This document shows, piece after piece, positions 8,642 through 16,591 of a stretch of 45,573 nt of DNA. This DNA is from CAZZEX01 sp964653285 (GTDB lineage: Bacteria; Chloroflexota; Anaerolineae; B4-G1): positions 1 to 45,573 of the forward strand of contig CAZZEX010000035.1 in assembly GCA_964653285.1 (NCBI GenBank). The letters run 5' to 3'. Made by a program: the position numbers and the translations under genes. Positions within the stretch are counted from its first letter, which is position 1. Every line of letters starts with the position of its first letter. The notes beneath the pieces are model-generated. The model was given only the letters and a program-made list of their open reading frames with translations, was not told the origin of the DNA and searched no databases.

Positions 8642-10534
8642 GTGCTGGTTGAACTGCGCATCCACGATTTTGCCATCATTGATGAGTTGCAATTAAGTTT
8701 CGCGCCCGGGTTCTCGGTGTTGACCGGCGAGACTGGCGCGGGCAAATCCATCATCATTGACGCGGTGGACCTGGTGCTGGGCGGGCGGGCCGACGTGACC
8801 TGCGTGCGCGCCAGGGCCGACCGCGCCGTCGTCGAGGCCACCTTCCGACTGAAGCCTGCGCAGCGGGCCGTGATTGACCCCATCCTGGGGCAGGAAGGGC
8901 TGGAGGGAGACGACCCCCACCTGCTGCTCCTGGGGCGCGAGGTGCGGCTCAACGGGCGCAACGTCTGCCGCGTCAATGGGCGGGCCGTCACGCTGGCGAT
9001 CCTGCGCCAAGTGGCCGAGGGGCTGGTGGACATCCACGGCCAGAGCGAGCACCTCTCGCTGCTGCGGGTGCGCGAGCACGTCAATTTATTGGATCGGTAC
9101 GCGGAACTGGGGCCACTGCGGGTGCAAGTCGCGAAGTTCGCGGGGCGAGTGCGGGCGGTGCGGCGGGAACTGGCGGACCTCGTGCGTAGCGAGCGGGAAC
9201 TGGCGCAGCGAGCCGATCTGTTGCGCTTCCAGATCGGCGAGATAGAAGCGGCGGTCCTCCAGCCTGGCGAGGAAGGGGAGTTGCTTGGAGAGCGGCTACG
9301 TCTGACTCACGCCGAGCAACTGGCCGCGCTGGCCGGCGAGGCGCTCCGGGCGCTTGGGGAGGGCGACGGGGAGGCCACAGCGGCGCTAGACCTGCTGGGC
9401 GCGGCGCTGCGTGCCCTGGAGGGGCTGGCCCGCGTTGACCCGGCGATGGAATCTCGACTGCGCACTGCCGAGAGCGTCAACTATCAGGTGGAGGAACTGA
9501 TCGGAAGCCTGCGCAACTATCGGGAGCAGGTCGAGTACAACCCGCAGCGGCTGCAGGAGGTGGAGGAGCGGCTGGCGTTGGTCCGCCGGCTGGAGCGCAA
9601 GTATGGCCCGACGATCCCCGACGTGCTGGCCTACGCCAAGGAGGCAGCGCGGGAACTGGACACGATCACCCACAGCGAGGAGCGCGTCGCCGAGTTGCAG
9701 GCGGCGGAGGAGCGGCTGCTGGCGCAGTTGGGTACCGTCGCGGTGGAACTTTCCCAACGGCGGCGCGAGGCGGCGGAGCGACTTGCGGCTGGGATTGAGG
9801 AGGAACTGAGCGACCTGCGGATGGAGGGAGCGCGGTTTGGGGTTGATTTCCGGTGGCGGGAGGATACAGAGGGTGTTCCAGTTACGGAATCTCAAATCTC
9901 AAGTCTCGAATCGGCGAATCAGCGAATGAGCGATTTAGCGGAGGGGGGCTTTGCTTTCGACAGCACGGGAATTGACCAGGTTGAGTTCCTGGTCTCTCCT
10001 AACCCCGGCGAACCGTTGAAGCCACTGGTGAAGATTGCGTCCGGCGGTGAGACCTCCCGGCTGATGCTGGCGCTCAAGACGGTCCTCTCTCGCGCCGATG
10101 AGACGCCGACGCTGATTTTCGACGAGATTGACCAGGGCATCGGCGGGCGCGTGGGCGCGACGGTGGGCGAGAAACTGTGGAGCCTGGCGGCGGGGCCGGG
10201 TGCCCTCCGTCACCAGGTGCTGTGTGTGACCCACCTGCCGCAGTTGGCCGGTTTCGGAGATGTGCACTTTCACGTGGAGAAGCACATTGAGAAGACCGAA
10301 GCGGGCGAGCGCACGGTGACACGGATCAGGCGGTTGCAGGGTGGGGCGCGCGTGGAGGAACTGGCACAGATGCTCGGCGCGACCGGCGAGGGAGCGTACC
10401 GGAGTGCGGAGGAGATACTGGAGCAGGTGGCAAGGTGTAAGATGCAAGAGGCAGGGGAGCAAGAGGGCAGAGGAGCAGAGGAGCAAGGGAGCAGGGATGA
10501 AGGATCTGAGCCGGGTGCGCGATGGATGGGATGA
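8642..10534 (+). CDS. recN: DNA repair protein RecN
   Basis: RecN is an SMC-like ATPase acting at DNA double-strand breaks. The 630-residue protein starts at GTG 8642, six bases after GGAGGT. Walker A is GETGAGKS (29-36). Coiled-coil sequence fills about 150-370. The ABC signature region reads ASGGETSRLMLALK near 466, and Walker B TLIFDEIDQGIGGRVG near 490. Two parts are not family sequence. Residues about 414-435 (TESQISSLESANQRMSDLAE) are encoded by repeat words at 9885-9945 and lie just before the conserved VEFLVSPNPGEP block. The last 30 residues are Glu/Gly-rich and come from another repeat (10434-10496). The reading frame is kept through both. The stop overlaps the next small gene by 38 bp. 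Confidence 0.95.
   Translation: MLVELRIHDFAIIDELQLSFAPGFSVLTGETGAGKSIIIDAVDLVLGGRADVTCVRARADRAVVEATFRLKPAQRAVIDPILGQEGLEGDDPHLLLLGREVRLNGRNVCRVNGRAVTLAILRQVAEGLVDIHGQSEHLSLLRVREHVNLLDRYAELGPLRVQVAKFAGRVRAVRRELADLVRSERELAQRADLLRFQIGEIEAAVLQPGEEGELLGERLRLTHAEQLAALAGEALRALGEGDGEATAALDLLGAALRALEGLARVDPAMESRLRTAESVNYQVEELIGSLRNYREQVEYNPQRLQEVEERLALVRRLERKYGPTIPDVLAYAKEAARELDTITHSEERVAELQAAEERLLAQLGTVAVELSQRRREAAERLAAGIEEELSDLRMEGARFGVDFRWREDTEGVPVTESQISSLESANQRMSDLAEGGFAFDSTGIDQVEFLVSPNPGEPLKPLVKIASGGETSRLMLALKTVLSRADETPTLIFDEIDQGIGGRVGATVGEKLWSLAAGPGALRHQVLCVTHLPQLAGFGDVHFHVEKHIEKTEAGERTVTRIRRLQGGARVEELAQMLGATGEGAYRSAEEILEQVARCKMQEAGEQEGRGAEEQGSRDEGSEPGARWMG
9885..9945. repeat. Word-type repeat inserted in frame within recN
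   Basis: The words ATCTCAA and GCGAATCA/GCGAATGA recur. The first half matches the repeat at the nadK 3' end; the second half uses the same AGCGAAT words as the hsdS 5' region (41573-41611). The stretch encodes about 20 residues absent from the RecN family as I know it. Confidence 0.6.
10434..10496. repeat. Purine-rich word repeat at the recN 3' end
   Basis: AGGAGCA, AGGGAGCA and AGAGGCA words recur. They encode the extra C-terminus of RecN, and their last copy (AGGGAGCAGGG) serves as the apparent ribosome site of the small gene at 10497. Confidence 0.6.
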
Positions 10535-10715
10535 GGTGGAGGCGGAAGAGACCCGCCTGCTGCGTCAGATGACGGTGCAGGAGAGCCTGCGCCATCTGCT
10601 GGCGCTTCAGCGAGCCTTCGAGCCCCAATTACAACAGACCGAACCGCTTTTTCGCGCTGAGCGTCTGGCCTACCTGGAAGAGTTGCAGCGCCGGCTGGCT
10701 ATGTTGGCCAGGTAG
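10497..10715 (+). CDS. 72-residue protein of unknown function, partner of nucleotidyltransferase
   Basis: I do not recognise this small acidic helical protein (MKDLSRVRDGWDEVEAEETR and on). It has Leu-rich heptad-like spacing (LRHLLALQRAFEPQLQQ) and no Cys, signal peptide or membrane segment. It starts inside the end of recN, with a purine-rich ribosome site provided by the repeat. Its stop is 13 bp before the nucleotidyltransferase gene. Small helical proteins beside stand-alone nucleotidyltransferases are often toxin-antitoxin partners, so a binding partner is a reasonable guess only. Confidence 0.6.
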   Translation: MKDLSRVRDGWDEVEAEETRLLRQMTVQESLRHLLALQRAFEPQLQQTEPLFRAERLAYLEELQRRLAMLAR

Positions 10716-10728
10716 ACGGAGGAGCAGG

Positions 10729-11328
10729 GTGGAAAACCTATTTGAGTCCCTGGTGGCTCTGCAGGATCGGCTGCGACGGGCGGGCATTCCTTCGGCTGTC
10801 ATCGGCGGGGTGGCGGTGGGCGTGTGGGGCGAGCCGCGTGTGACGCGCGACGTGGACGTGAAAGTACTCCTGGGACGCGACGATGCACCGCGTTTGCTAG
10901 AAGTCATCGCGCCTGATTACATCTCCCTACAGGCCGCTCCGCTGCGAGCACTGACCCATACCGGCATCTTGTTTGTGCAGGACAGGTTGGGCACGCGCCT
11001 GGATCTTTTGCTGGCCGATACAGGCTTCGACGCAGCCGCCATTCGACGGGCGCAGCCTGTGGAGTTGCAACCTGGACTGGTCGCTCACGTTTGCAGCGCC
11101 GAAGACCTGATCATCTATAAGATGATTTCTACGCGACTACGGGACTACGAGGATGCTGCAGGCGTCGTCCGCCGGCAGGGAGATGCACTGGACGATGCCT
11201 ATGTGCTGGACTGGTTGCGCCGATTTGAGCAGGCGCTGGACGACTCCACGCTCGTCGCAGAATATCGGCGTTTGAGGGAAGCAGGAGGCAAAAGGCAGGA
11301 AGCAGGGAGCATCTGGAATCGCTCTTAA
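10729..11328 (+). CDS. Nucleotidyltransferase-fold protein, AbiEii/DUF6036-like
   Basis: The 199-residue protein has the stand-alone nucleotidyltransferase pattern: AVIGGVAVGVWGEPRVTRDVDV (split here: GG at about 25-26, then RVTRDVDVK with the two metal-binding Asp), a third acidic site in RLDLLLADTGF, and SAEDLIIYKMISTRLRDYEDA, the downstream helix typical of antitoxin or toxin nucleotidyltransferases. Such proteins attach nucleotides to tRNA or proteins, or act in AbiE-type systems. The start is GTG 10729 with GGAGCAGGG just upstream. The last 15 residues (GGKRQEAGS and on) are encoded by purine-rich repeat words (11279-11311) and are probably not native. It forms a pair with the 72-residue gene upstream. 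Confidence 0.75.
   Translation: MENLFESLVALQDRLRRAGIPSAVIGGVAVGVWGEPRVTRDVDVKVLLGRDDAPRLLEVIAPDYISLQAAPLRALTHTGILFVQDRLGTRLDLLLADTGFDAAAIRRAQPVELQPGLVAHVCSAEDLIIYKMISTRLRDYEDAAGVVRRQGDALDDAYVLDWLRRFEQALDDSTLVAEYRRLREAGGKRQEAGSIWNRS
11279..11311. repeat. AGCAGG-type word repeat at a gene 3' end
   Basis: GAAGCAGGAGGCAAAAGGC and GGAAGCAGGGAGC repeat the same words as 10434-10496 and form the 3' end of the nucleotidyltransferase gene. Confidence 0.55.
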
Positions 11329-11420
11329 GGGAAGATTGGGAATCCCCAATATGAAAGTCTATTGGTCATACAGCCAATAAAGGGAATACCAATTGGAGGT
11401 AGGAAGCATGAACGAAATAA

Positions 11421-11627
11421 AACCAAATCCTGGGCGGCGTACCTGCTTACCTGGAGCGGTGGGACGATCAAGATACGCTCACTGGCAACGTGAAGCGGCT
11501 GTTCCTGCAACGCACCGGCTGGTTTCGCAACGAGCCGCTGGTGAGGCGATCCAAAGGGGGAGAGGTAGAACTGATCAGCTCGCTCACCCAAATGCCTTCG
11601 GTACTTCGCAAACACGCGAATCGTTAA
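11421..11627 (+). pseudogene. Gene fragment, possibly from an archaeal-type ATPase (PF01637/DUF234-like)
   Basis: The frame from 11421 to the TAA at 11625-11627 has no start and is preceded by an in-frame stop. It encodes NQILGGVPAYLERWDDQDTL, then NVKRLFLQRTGWFRNEPLVR and ends LTQMPSVLRKHANR. LGGVPAYLExWDD followed by a FRNEPL block resembles the part just after the ATPase core in PF01637/DUF234 proteins. An overlapping ORF with an ATG at 11408 has no such likeness. I regard it as the broken tail of a lost gene; the family is a guess from memory. It lies 15 bp before sbcC, where sbcD would usually be. Confidence 0.4.
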
Positions 11628-11642
11628 CCTGGAACCTGAAAC

Positions 11643-14216
11643 GTGATTCCCGAAAAACTCTCTCTCTCTAACTTCATGTGCTACCGCCAGGCGAATTTGG
11701 ACTTCGCCGGCATCCACGTCGCGTGCCTGGCAGGTGAAAACGGCGCGGGCAAGTCGGCGTTGCTCGATGCCATCACCTGGGCGCTGTGGGGCAAGTCGCG
11801 GGCCAGACGGGACGACGAACTCATCCGCCTGGGTGAGGACGAGATGGCGGTCGAGTTCACATTCGGGCTGGGGGAGCAGGCCTATCGCGTGCTGCGCCGG
11901 CGCAAGGGGGGCAAGCGCGGCAGCAGCCTGTTGGATCTCCAGGTGCAGAAACCCCCCTCTGTCCCCCCTACGAGGGGGGATGGTGGGCGGTGGCGCTCCA
12001 TCGCTGAGAGCGGCATCCGGGCTACGCAGGAGAAGATCGGGCGTGTCCTGCGGCTCGATTACGACACCTTCGTCAACTCTGCCTTCCTCCGCCAGGGCCG
12101 GGCCGACGAGTTCACCGTCAAGACCGCCGCCGAGCGGAAGCGCGTGCTGGGTGACATCCTGGGGCTCGACCGCTGGACGGTCTACGAAGAGCGGGCCAAG
12201 GAGCGGCTGCGGGGTATCAAGACCGAGGCGGAGGTGATCGAACTGCGGCTGCGGGAGATCGAGGCCGAATTGGCCCGTCGGCCCGAGTACGAAGCGCAAC
12301 TCCAGGCGGCCCAGGCGGCCGTGGCGGAACTGAGTGTAGCGTTCCGGGAGGCACAGGCGGCCTACCAGCGGGTCGAGACGACGCGGACGGAACTCCGGCA
12401 CGCCGAGGCACAGATCACTGAGTTGGCCGAGCGGATCGCTCAGGCGGAACGGGAACTGGCGACGCTGGCGGAGGAATGGGCTGCGCGTGAGAAACGGCTG
12501 GCCGAGTATGAGAGCCTGCTGGCCCAGGCCGGCGAGATCAAGGCCGGGTACGCGGCCTACCAGCGGGCGGTCGAGCAGGAGCGGGCGCTGGGGGCCAAAC
12601 TGCGCCAGTCGGTGGAACTGGATGAACGCCGCCGGGCGCTGGAAGCCCAACTATTCGAGGCACGGCACCGGCTTGAGACGGAGCGCAAGATCGTCGCGCA
12701 GCACATCGTCGAACTGGAGAGCCGCCAGCCCGACGAACTGCTCGTGGCCGAGTACGACGAGGTACAGGCGCAACTAGCACTCCTGGCGCAGTTATCGGAG
12801 GGCCGGGAGGCAGCACGGGCAGACCTGGTGCGCATCGCCGAGGAGCAGGCGGAGTTGCGGGCTCATAACGAGGCGCTGCGCGTGGAGATGGACGCGCTCA
12901 GGGAGAAAATCACACTGTTGGAGCGGGCGGGAGCCGAGTGTCCCCTCTGTGAGCAGCCTCTCACCGACGAGCACCGGTTGCAGTTACTTGGTCAGTTCCA
13001 AACCGAGGGGCGGGCCAGGGGGGATGCCTACCGCGCGAACCAGGCGACGGCGAAGGAGTTGACTGAGCGAGCGCGGGCGCTGGAGGGACAGATCGCCGAG
13101 GGTGATCAAATACTGAGCACCCTGCCAGCGTTGCAGAGGCGGGGGGCGGTGCTGGCCGAGCGGCTCGATCAGGGGCGGCAGGCGGCCGAGGCGCTGGACG
13201 ACGCCCGGGGGGAACTGGCTAGGGTGGAGCAGCGGCTGACCGCGGAGGGCTACGCCCCTGAGGTGCGGGCCGAACTGGCGCAGGTGTTGGCGCAGGCGGA
13301 GGAATTGGGCTACGACGCGGCGGCCCACGAGACGGCGCGCCGGGCGGTGGCCGAAGGGCAGGTCTTCGCTGACCGGAAAGCACAACTGAGCGCCGCGCAG
13401 ACGGGGATGGAGGAGGAGCGGGCAGCGCTCAAGCGGCTGGAAAAGGCTGAACAGCGGTGGCAGAAGCAGGTTGAGGCCGAGCAGGCGCGCCGGGCGGAGC
13501 TGGAGCAGAAAGCCGGGGAACTGCGGGAGCGGCTGAAGGACGCCCCGGCGGTCGAGGCGGAATTGCAGCGGGTGCGCGGGGAGGAGGCCGCCGCTCGCCA
13601 GCGGCTGGGCGCAGCACAGCAGCGGCTGGAGGCATGCAAAGTGCTTGAGCAGCAGCAGGCGGACAAACTCAAGCGGCGGGACGAGTTGGCCACCGAACAG
13701 TCCATCTACGAAGAACTGAGGACAGCCTTTGGCGTCAGAGGCGTGCCGGCGATGATCATTGAGGCGGCGGTGCCAGAGATTGAGGCCGAGGCCAACCGGC
13801 TACTGGCGCGAATGACCGGGGGATGTATGCACGTGCGCTTCGACACGCAGCGGGAGACGCTGGCGGGCGAGGTGCGGGAGACGCTGGAGATCAAGATCGC
13901 CGACGAACTGGGGACGCGGCCCTATGAAAACTACTCTGGCGGCGAGGCATTTCGGGTCAACTTCGCTATCCGTATCGCCCTCTCCAAACTTCTGGCGCGG
14001 CGGGCGGGGGCGCAGTTGCAGACTTTGGTGATTGACGAGGGGTTTGGCACGCAGGACGCGCGGGGCCGCGAGCGGCTGGTCGAAACGATCAATGCTATTC
14101 AGGATGACTTCGCGCGCGTGCTGGTGGTCACGCACATTGACGAGTTGAAGGACGCTTTCCCTGCGCGCATCCAGGTGACCAAGACGCCGGAGGGCTCGGT
14201 GGTAGAAGTGATATAG
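11643..14216 (+). CDS. sbcC: SbcC/Rad50-type exonuclease ATPase subunit
   Basis: SbcC with SbcD makes an ATP-dependent nuclease that opens hairpins and processes double-strand ends. The 857-residue protein starts at GTG 11643. Walker A is GENGAGKSAL (31-40), followed by the family block DTFVNSAFLRQGRADEF. Coiled coil fills about 170-740 and is folded at a zinc hook, CPLC at 433-436. The signature NYSGGEAFRVNFAIRIALS is near 765 and Walker B LVIDEGFGTQD near 795. Residues about 103-115 (KPPSVPPTRGDG) are odd: they are encoded by a GC palindrome (11949-11985) in a place where the family has a short loop. No sbcD is next to it; upstream is only a fragment of an unrelated gene. High Glu/Arg content fits the coiled coil. 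Confidence 0.93.
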   Translation: MIPEKLSLSNFMCYRQANLDFAGIHVACLAGENGAGKSALLDAITWALWGKSRARRDDELIRLGEDEMAVEFTFGLGEQAYRVLRRRKGGKRGSSLLDLQVQKPPSVPPTRGDGGRWRSIAESGIRATQEKIGRVLRLDYDTFVNSAFLRQGRADEFTVKTAAERKRVLGDILGLDRWTVYEERAKERLRGIKTEAEVIELRLREIEAELARRPEYEAQLQAAQAAVAELSVAFREAQAAYQRVETTRTELRHAEAQITELAERIAQAERELATLAEEWAAREKRLAEYESLLAQAGEIKAGYAAYQRAVEQERALGAKLRQSVELDERRRALEAQLFEARHRLETERKIVAQHIVELESRQPDELLVAEYDEVQAQLALLAQLSEGREAARADLVRIAEEQAELRAHNEALRVEMDALREKITLLERAGAECPLCEQPLTDEHRLQLLGQFQTEGRARGDAYRANQATAKELTERARALEGQIAEGDQILSTLPALQRRGAVLAERLDQGRQAAEALDDARGELARVEQRLTAEGYAPEVRAELAQVLAQAEELGYDAAAHETARRAVAEGQVFADRKAQLSAAQTGMEEERAALKRLEKAEQRWQKQVEAEQARRAELEQKAGELRERLKDAPAVEAELQRVRGEEAAARQRLGAAQQRLEACKVLEQQQADKLKRRDELATEQSIYEELRTAFGVRGVPAMIIEAAVPEIEAEANRLLARMTGGCMHVRFDTQRETLAGEVRETLEIKIADELGTRPYENYSGGEAFRVNFAIRIALSKLLARRAGAQLQTLVIDEGFGTQDARGRERLVETINAIQDDFARVLVVTHIDELKDAFPARIQVTKTPEGSVVEVI
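11949..11985. repeat. GC palindrome inserted in frame within sbcC
   Basis: TCCCCCCT (11962-11969) and AGGGGGGA (11973-11980) form a perfect 8-bp stem with a 3-nt loop, next to another CCCCCCT copy (11952-11958). The insertion is in frame and encodes a Pro/Gly-rich loop. Confidence 0.6.
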
Positions 14217-14278
14217 CAAGGGTAAGACGAGTGTTGGCCGAAGCGCCTTGAACGTGCCGACCTACTTCTTCTCACTCA

Positions 14279-14887
14279 TCACATCCGTCGCGCCAGCCTC
14301 TCCTGTCGTTTCTCTGCGCGGCGCATCCCCCAGACAGTGCGGAATTCATCCAGTTGGCGGGAGAGTGTCATCCAGTCCTCAACCAGGAAGACGAAGCCGG
14401 TGACATCAGGGGCCAGGAGGTAGGGACTGAACCAGAGACGCAGCCACGTTTTGCTAAACGGGTACTTTGAGAGTCCCACCACCAGGGCAGTTCTGCCCCA
14501 ATAGGGGCGCAGCCAACGCTGGCGAGCCGCTTTCTCTTTGGAGGGGCTGAAAACCTGGTTAAAGGTGTTGGGACGCACCCCGTTGATGCGGCCGTAGGAG
14601 ACGACAAGTGGGTAAAGAGGGGTCTGAATGCGCAGGTGGTTTGGCCTACATTGCACCCAGGCCAGTCGTCGGGCCAAGTAGGCGTAAACCAGGATGATGA
14701 TGGAAACAAGGGCCGGGACGAGGGCAAGAGCGCGAAATGGCGCATAGGTGATCGGGATGCGAGACGCAAACCACCATAGGGCAACCGAAGCCGGCACGGT
14801 CAGGATACAAGGCCAGGACCAGCGCTGCCACATGCGTTCGTAGATTAACAAGCGAAAGCGGTTTCCGCGACGTCGTCGTTTGGCCAT
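14279..14887 (-). CDS. Membrane protein with bacterial PH-like domain
   Basis: The 202-residue protein starts MAKRRRRGNRFRLLIYERMW at 14887, after AAGGAACG. Two membrane segments lie at about 25-45 and 52-72. The remainder looks like a bacterial PH-type domain: VQCRPNHLRIQTPLYPLVVS followed by YGRINGVRPNTF is the usual strand pattern for membrane-anchored bPH proteins. The C-terminus is Arg-rich. Function is unknown. It starts 8 bp after the stop of the histidine phosphatase on the same strand, so the two are probably one transcript. Confidence 0.7.
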   Translation of the reverse strand: MAKRRRRGNRFRLLIYERMWQRWSWPCILTVPASVALWWFASRIPITYAPFRALALVPALVSIIILVYAYLARRLAWVQCRPNHLRIQTPLYPLVVSYGRINGVRPNTFNQVFSPSKEKAARQRWLRPYWGRTALVVGLSKYPFSKTWLRLWFSPYLLAPDVTGFVFLVEDWMTLSRQLDEFRTVWGMRRAEKRQERLARRM

Positions 14888-14895
14888 CTCGTTCC

Positions 14896-15516
14896 TTATC
14901 GGACTGGTAGGTGTGCTCCCTCGTTGAGTACGAGCAGCCGGGCACCGGCTCCCTCTACACTGACGCGGGTCAGTCCGCAATTGTCGAGGACGTATCCCCA
15001 CCACTGGCCCAATTGGTCGGGTAACAGGTGAGCCAGACATGCCCGCAGCGTCCCGCCGTGGGCGGTGATCACCACGCTGTCGTTGGGGTGGAGGGCAAGG
15101 ATGTGGTCACAGGCGTGGGCTACGCGGCGGAAAAAATCGGTGCGCTGTTCTCCCTCCGGCCACTTGAATTCCATATCAGCCTTGTTCTTCCAGCGAGCGA
15201 AGAGTGCGGGATGCTGCGCTTCCATCTCCTCGAGTGTGATCCTGTCCAGTTCGCCGAAGTTAATCTCCCTGAGGTCATCCACATTCATTGGCTGCAGCCC
15301 CAGCGCCGCGCCTATAATGTGTGCTGTCTGGAGGGCACGATGTAGGGGGCTGGTGTAGAGGGCTGTGACCTTGTCACATTCACTGGCTAAGCGGCGGGCG
15401 ACTGCGTCAGCCTGTGCCCGGCCGAGAGGGGTAAACGTGCCATCGCTCCACCCCTCCCAGCGACCAGCGACATTGGCGTGAGTTTGTCCGTGACGGATGA
15501 GGATGAGTTCGGTCAT
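14896..15516 (-). CDS. Histidine phosphatase family (phosphoglycerate mutase-like) protein
   Basis: The 206-residue protein starts MTELILIRHGQTHANVAGRW, with the phospho-accepting His9 in RHGQT. A second family block ending VVITAHGGTLRACLAHLL holds the other catalytic His. YTSPLHRALQTAHII and the acidic INFGELDR block complete the pattern. Members dephosphorylate small sugar phosphates, alpha-ribazole phosphate or other metabolites; substrate cannot be told here. I chose the ATG at 15516 over an in-frame ATG 36 bases upstream because homology begins there and a -10 hexamer ends seven bases before it, which would make the message leaderless. Confidence 0.88.
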   Translation of the reverse strand: MTELILIRHGQTHANVAGRWEGWSDGTFTPLGRAQADAVARRLASECDKVTALYTSPLHRALQTAHIIGAALGLQPMNVDDLREINFGELDRITLEEMEAQHPALFARWKNKADMEFKWPEGEQRTDFFRRVAHACDHILALHPNDSVVITAHGGTLRACLAHLLPDQLGQWWGYVLDNCGLTRVSVEGAGARLLVLNEGAHLPVR

Positions 15517-15523
15517 TGTTAAT

Positions 15524-15552
15524 AGTATACCATCTGCCCGAGAGATGGGCAA
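15524..15552 (-). promoter_or_regulatory. Promoter of the phosphatase gene, leaderless geometry
   Basis: On the minus strand TTGCCC (15552-15547) is followed after 17 bp by TATACT (15529-15524). The expected transcription start coincides with or lies one base from the ATG at 15516, so the message would have no leader. Confidence 0.6.
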
Positions 15553-15588
15553 ATAAACGAGTGACGCTCCTGCGGCTTGGTCCGGCGG

Positions 15589-15617
15589 TTGACTTGCATG
15601 CTAATAGAAGGTATAAT
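15589..15617 (+). promoter_or_regulatory. Strong sigma-70-type promoter heading the signalling gene run
   Basis: TTGACT (15589-15594), a 17-bp spacer and TATAAT (15612-15617) give the best promoter in the window. The start should be near 15624, about 135 nt before the DUF4388 start codon. Confidence 0.85.
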
Positions 15618-15623
15618 CTCAGT

Positions 15624-15758
15624 ACCTGGGAAACCTGACGCAGGCTTCGTCGTGAGCTCAGCCGAACGATTGAGCGGACAGTCTCTCTTCTAGTATGGGG
15701 TATACAGAGGGCACGGAGGTTCAAGTCTGCGACTTTCCTGGTCGCAGTGGAGGTAAGT
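15624..15758 (+). promoter_or_regulatory. Structured 5' leader of the DUF4388 gene
   Basis: The leader contains a small stem GCTCA/TGAGC (15656-15660 with 15671-15675) and a perfect 6-bp hairpin TGCGAC/GTCGCA (15728-15733 with 15741-15746) that ends one base before the GGAGGT ribosome site (15748-15753). The placement would suit control of translation. It matches no riboswitch I recognise. Confidence 0.4.
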
Positions 15759-16589
15759 ATGGCGCTGAAGGGGAATCTGCGGGATTTCAGCACAACACAG
15801 TTGCTCAACCTGATCAATCTGGCGCGTAAGACGGGCACGCTGACGATCGGCACGCGTGAAGCACAGGCCCGACTGTGTTTCAAGGAGGGCAAGCTCATCT
15901 ATGCGATGATGGATGGGCAGGATGATCATCTGGCTGCGATGCTTCAACAGACTGGCAGGATCACGGAAGAGCAGGCACGTGCGATCCAGACCCGGGCTGA
16001 CGTTAAGAGCGACAAGGAACTGGGTCTATTGTTGATGAATGCGGGCTACGTGAGCAAGGATGATATTGTGCGGAGTGTGCGCACTTGCATTCTGAACAAC
16101 GTCTATCCTCTTTTTACCTGGCCAGATGGGACCTTCCGCTTCGAATCGAACGTGCTACCATTTGAAGATCGCATTACCATTCCGATTAGACTGGAGAGTG
16201 TGATTATGGAGGGCAGTCGCCGCCTCAAGGAGTGGGAGCGGCTGCAGGAAGAACTGCCCAGTCTTGACGTAGCACTCAGGTTCGCCGAGCGTCCTGATGC
16301 GCGCCTGCGTGACATCAGTCTTAGCGTTGAGGAATGGCGTGTGGTTTCCTTCATCAACCCGCGCAATACTGCCCGCCAGATTGCGCAGTATAACAATATG
16401 AGTGATTTCCAGATCCGCAAGATAGTATACGGCTTGTTGCAGGCGGGACTGATAGAGTTGGTCCGGCCAGAAGGAGTGGCTGTGTCCGCGCCGCCTGGGG
16501 TGCCTGGTCAGGCTCCCATGGCTATGCGCCGTCCAGCCGTCAAGCGAGGTGTGGTCGAGCGATTGATTAGCTTCTTTCAGAGATCTTAG
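15759..16589 (+). CDS. DUF4388 (PATAN-like) domain protein
   Basis: The 276-residue protein starts MALKGNLRDFSTTQLLNLIN at 15759, five bases after GGAGGT; an in-frame GTG at 15747 lies before the ribosome site and is unlikely. The DUF4388 pattern is clear: KTGTLTIGTREAQARLCFKE followed by GKLIYAMM, then a second helical part with FTWPDGTFRFE near 120-135. The C-terminal third has a winged-helix-like stretch (INPRNTARQIAQYNNMSDFQ). DUF4388 proteins are found with small GTPases and response regulators in multicellular or gliding bacteria and act in signalling. Its stop is two bases before the GTPase start, so the pair is translationally linked and probably interacts. Confidence 0.85.
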   Translation: MALKGNLRDFSTTQLLNLINLARKTGTLTIGTREAQARLCFKEGKLIYAMMDGQDDHLAAMLQQTGRITEEQARAIQTRADVKSDKELGLLLMNAGYVSKDDIVRSVRTCILNNVYPLFTWPDGTFRFESNVLPFEDRITIPIRLESVIMEGSRRLKEWERLQEELPSLDVALRFAERPDARLRDISLSVEEWRVVSFINPRNTARQIAQYNNMSDFQIRKIVYGLLQAGLIELVRPEGVAVSAPPGVPGQAPMAMRRPAVKRGVVERLISFFQRS

Positions 16590-16591
16590 GG

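Noticed and set aside
15624..15758. c-di-GMP riboswitch in the DUF4388 leader
   Set aside because: The conserved GEMM core could not be found; kept only as an unclassified structured leader.
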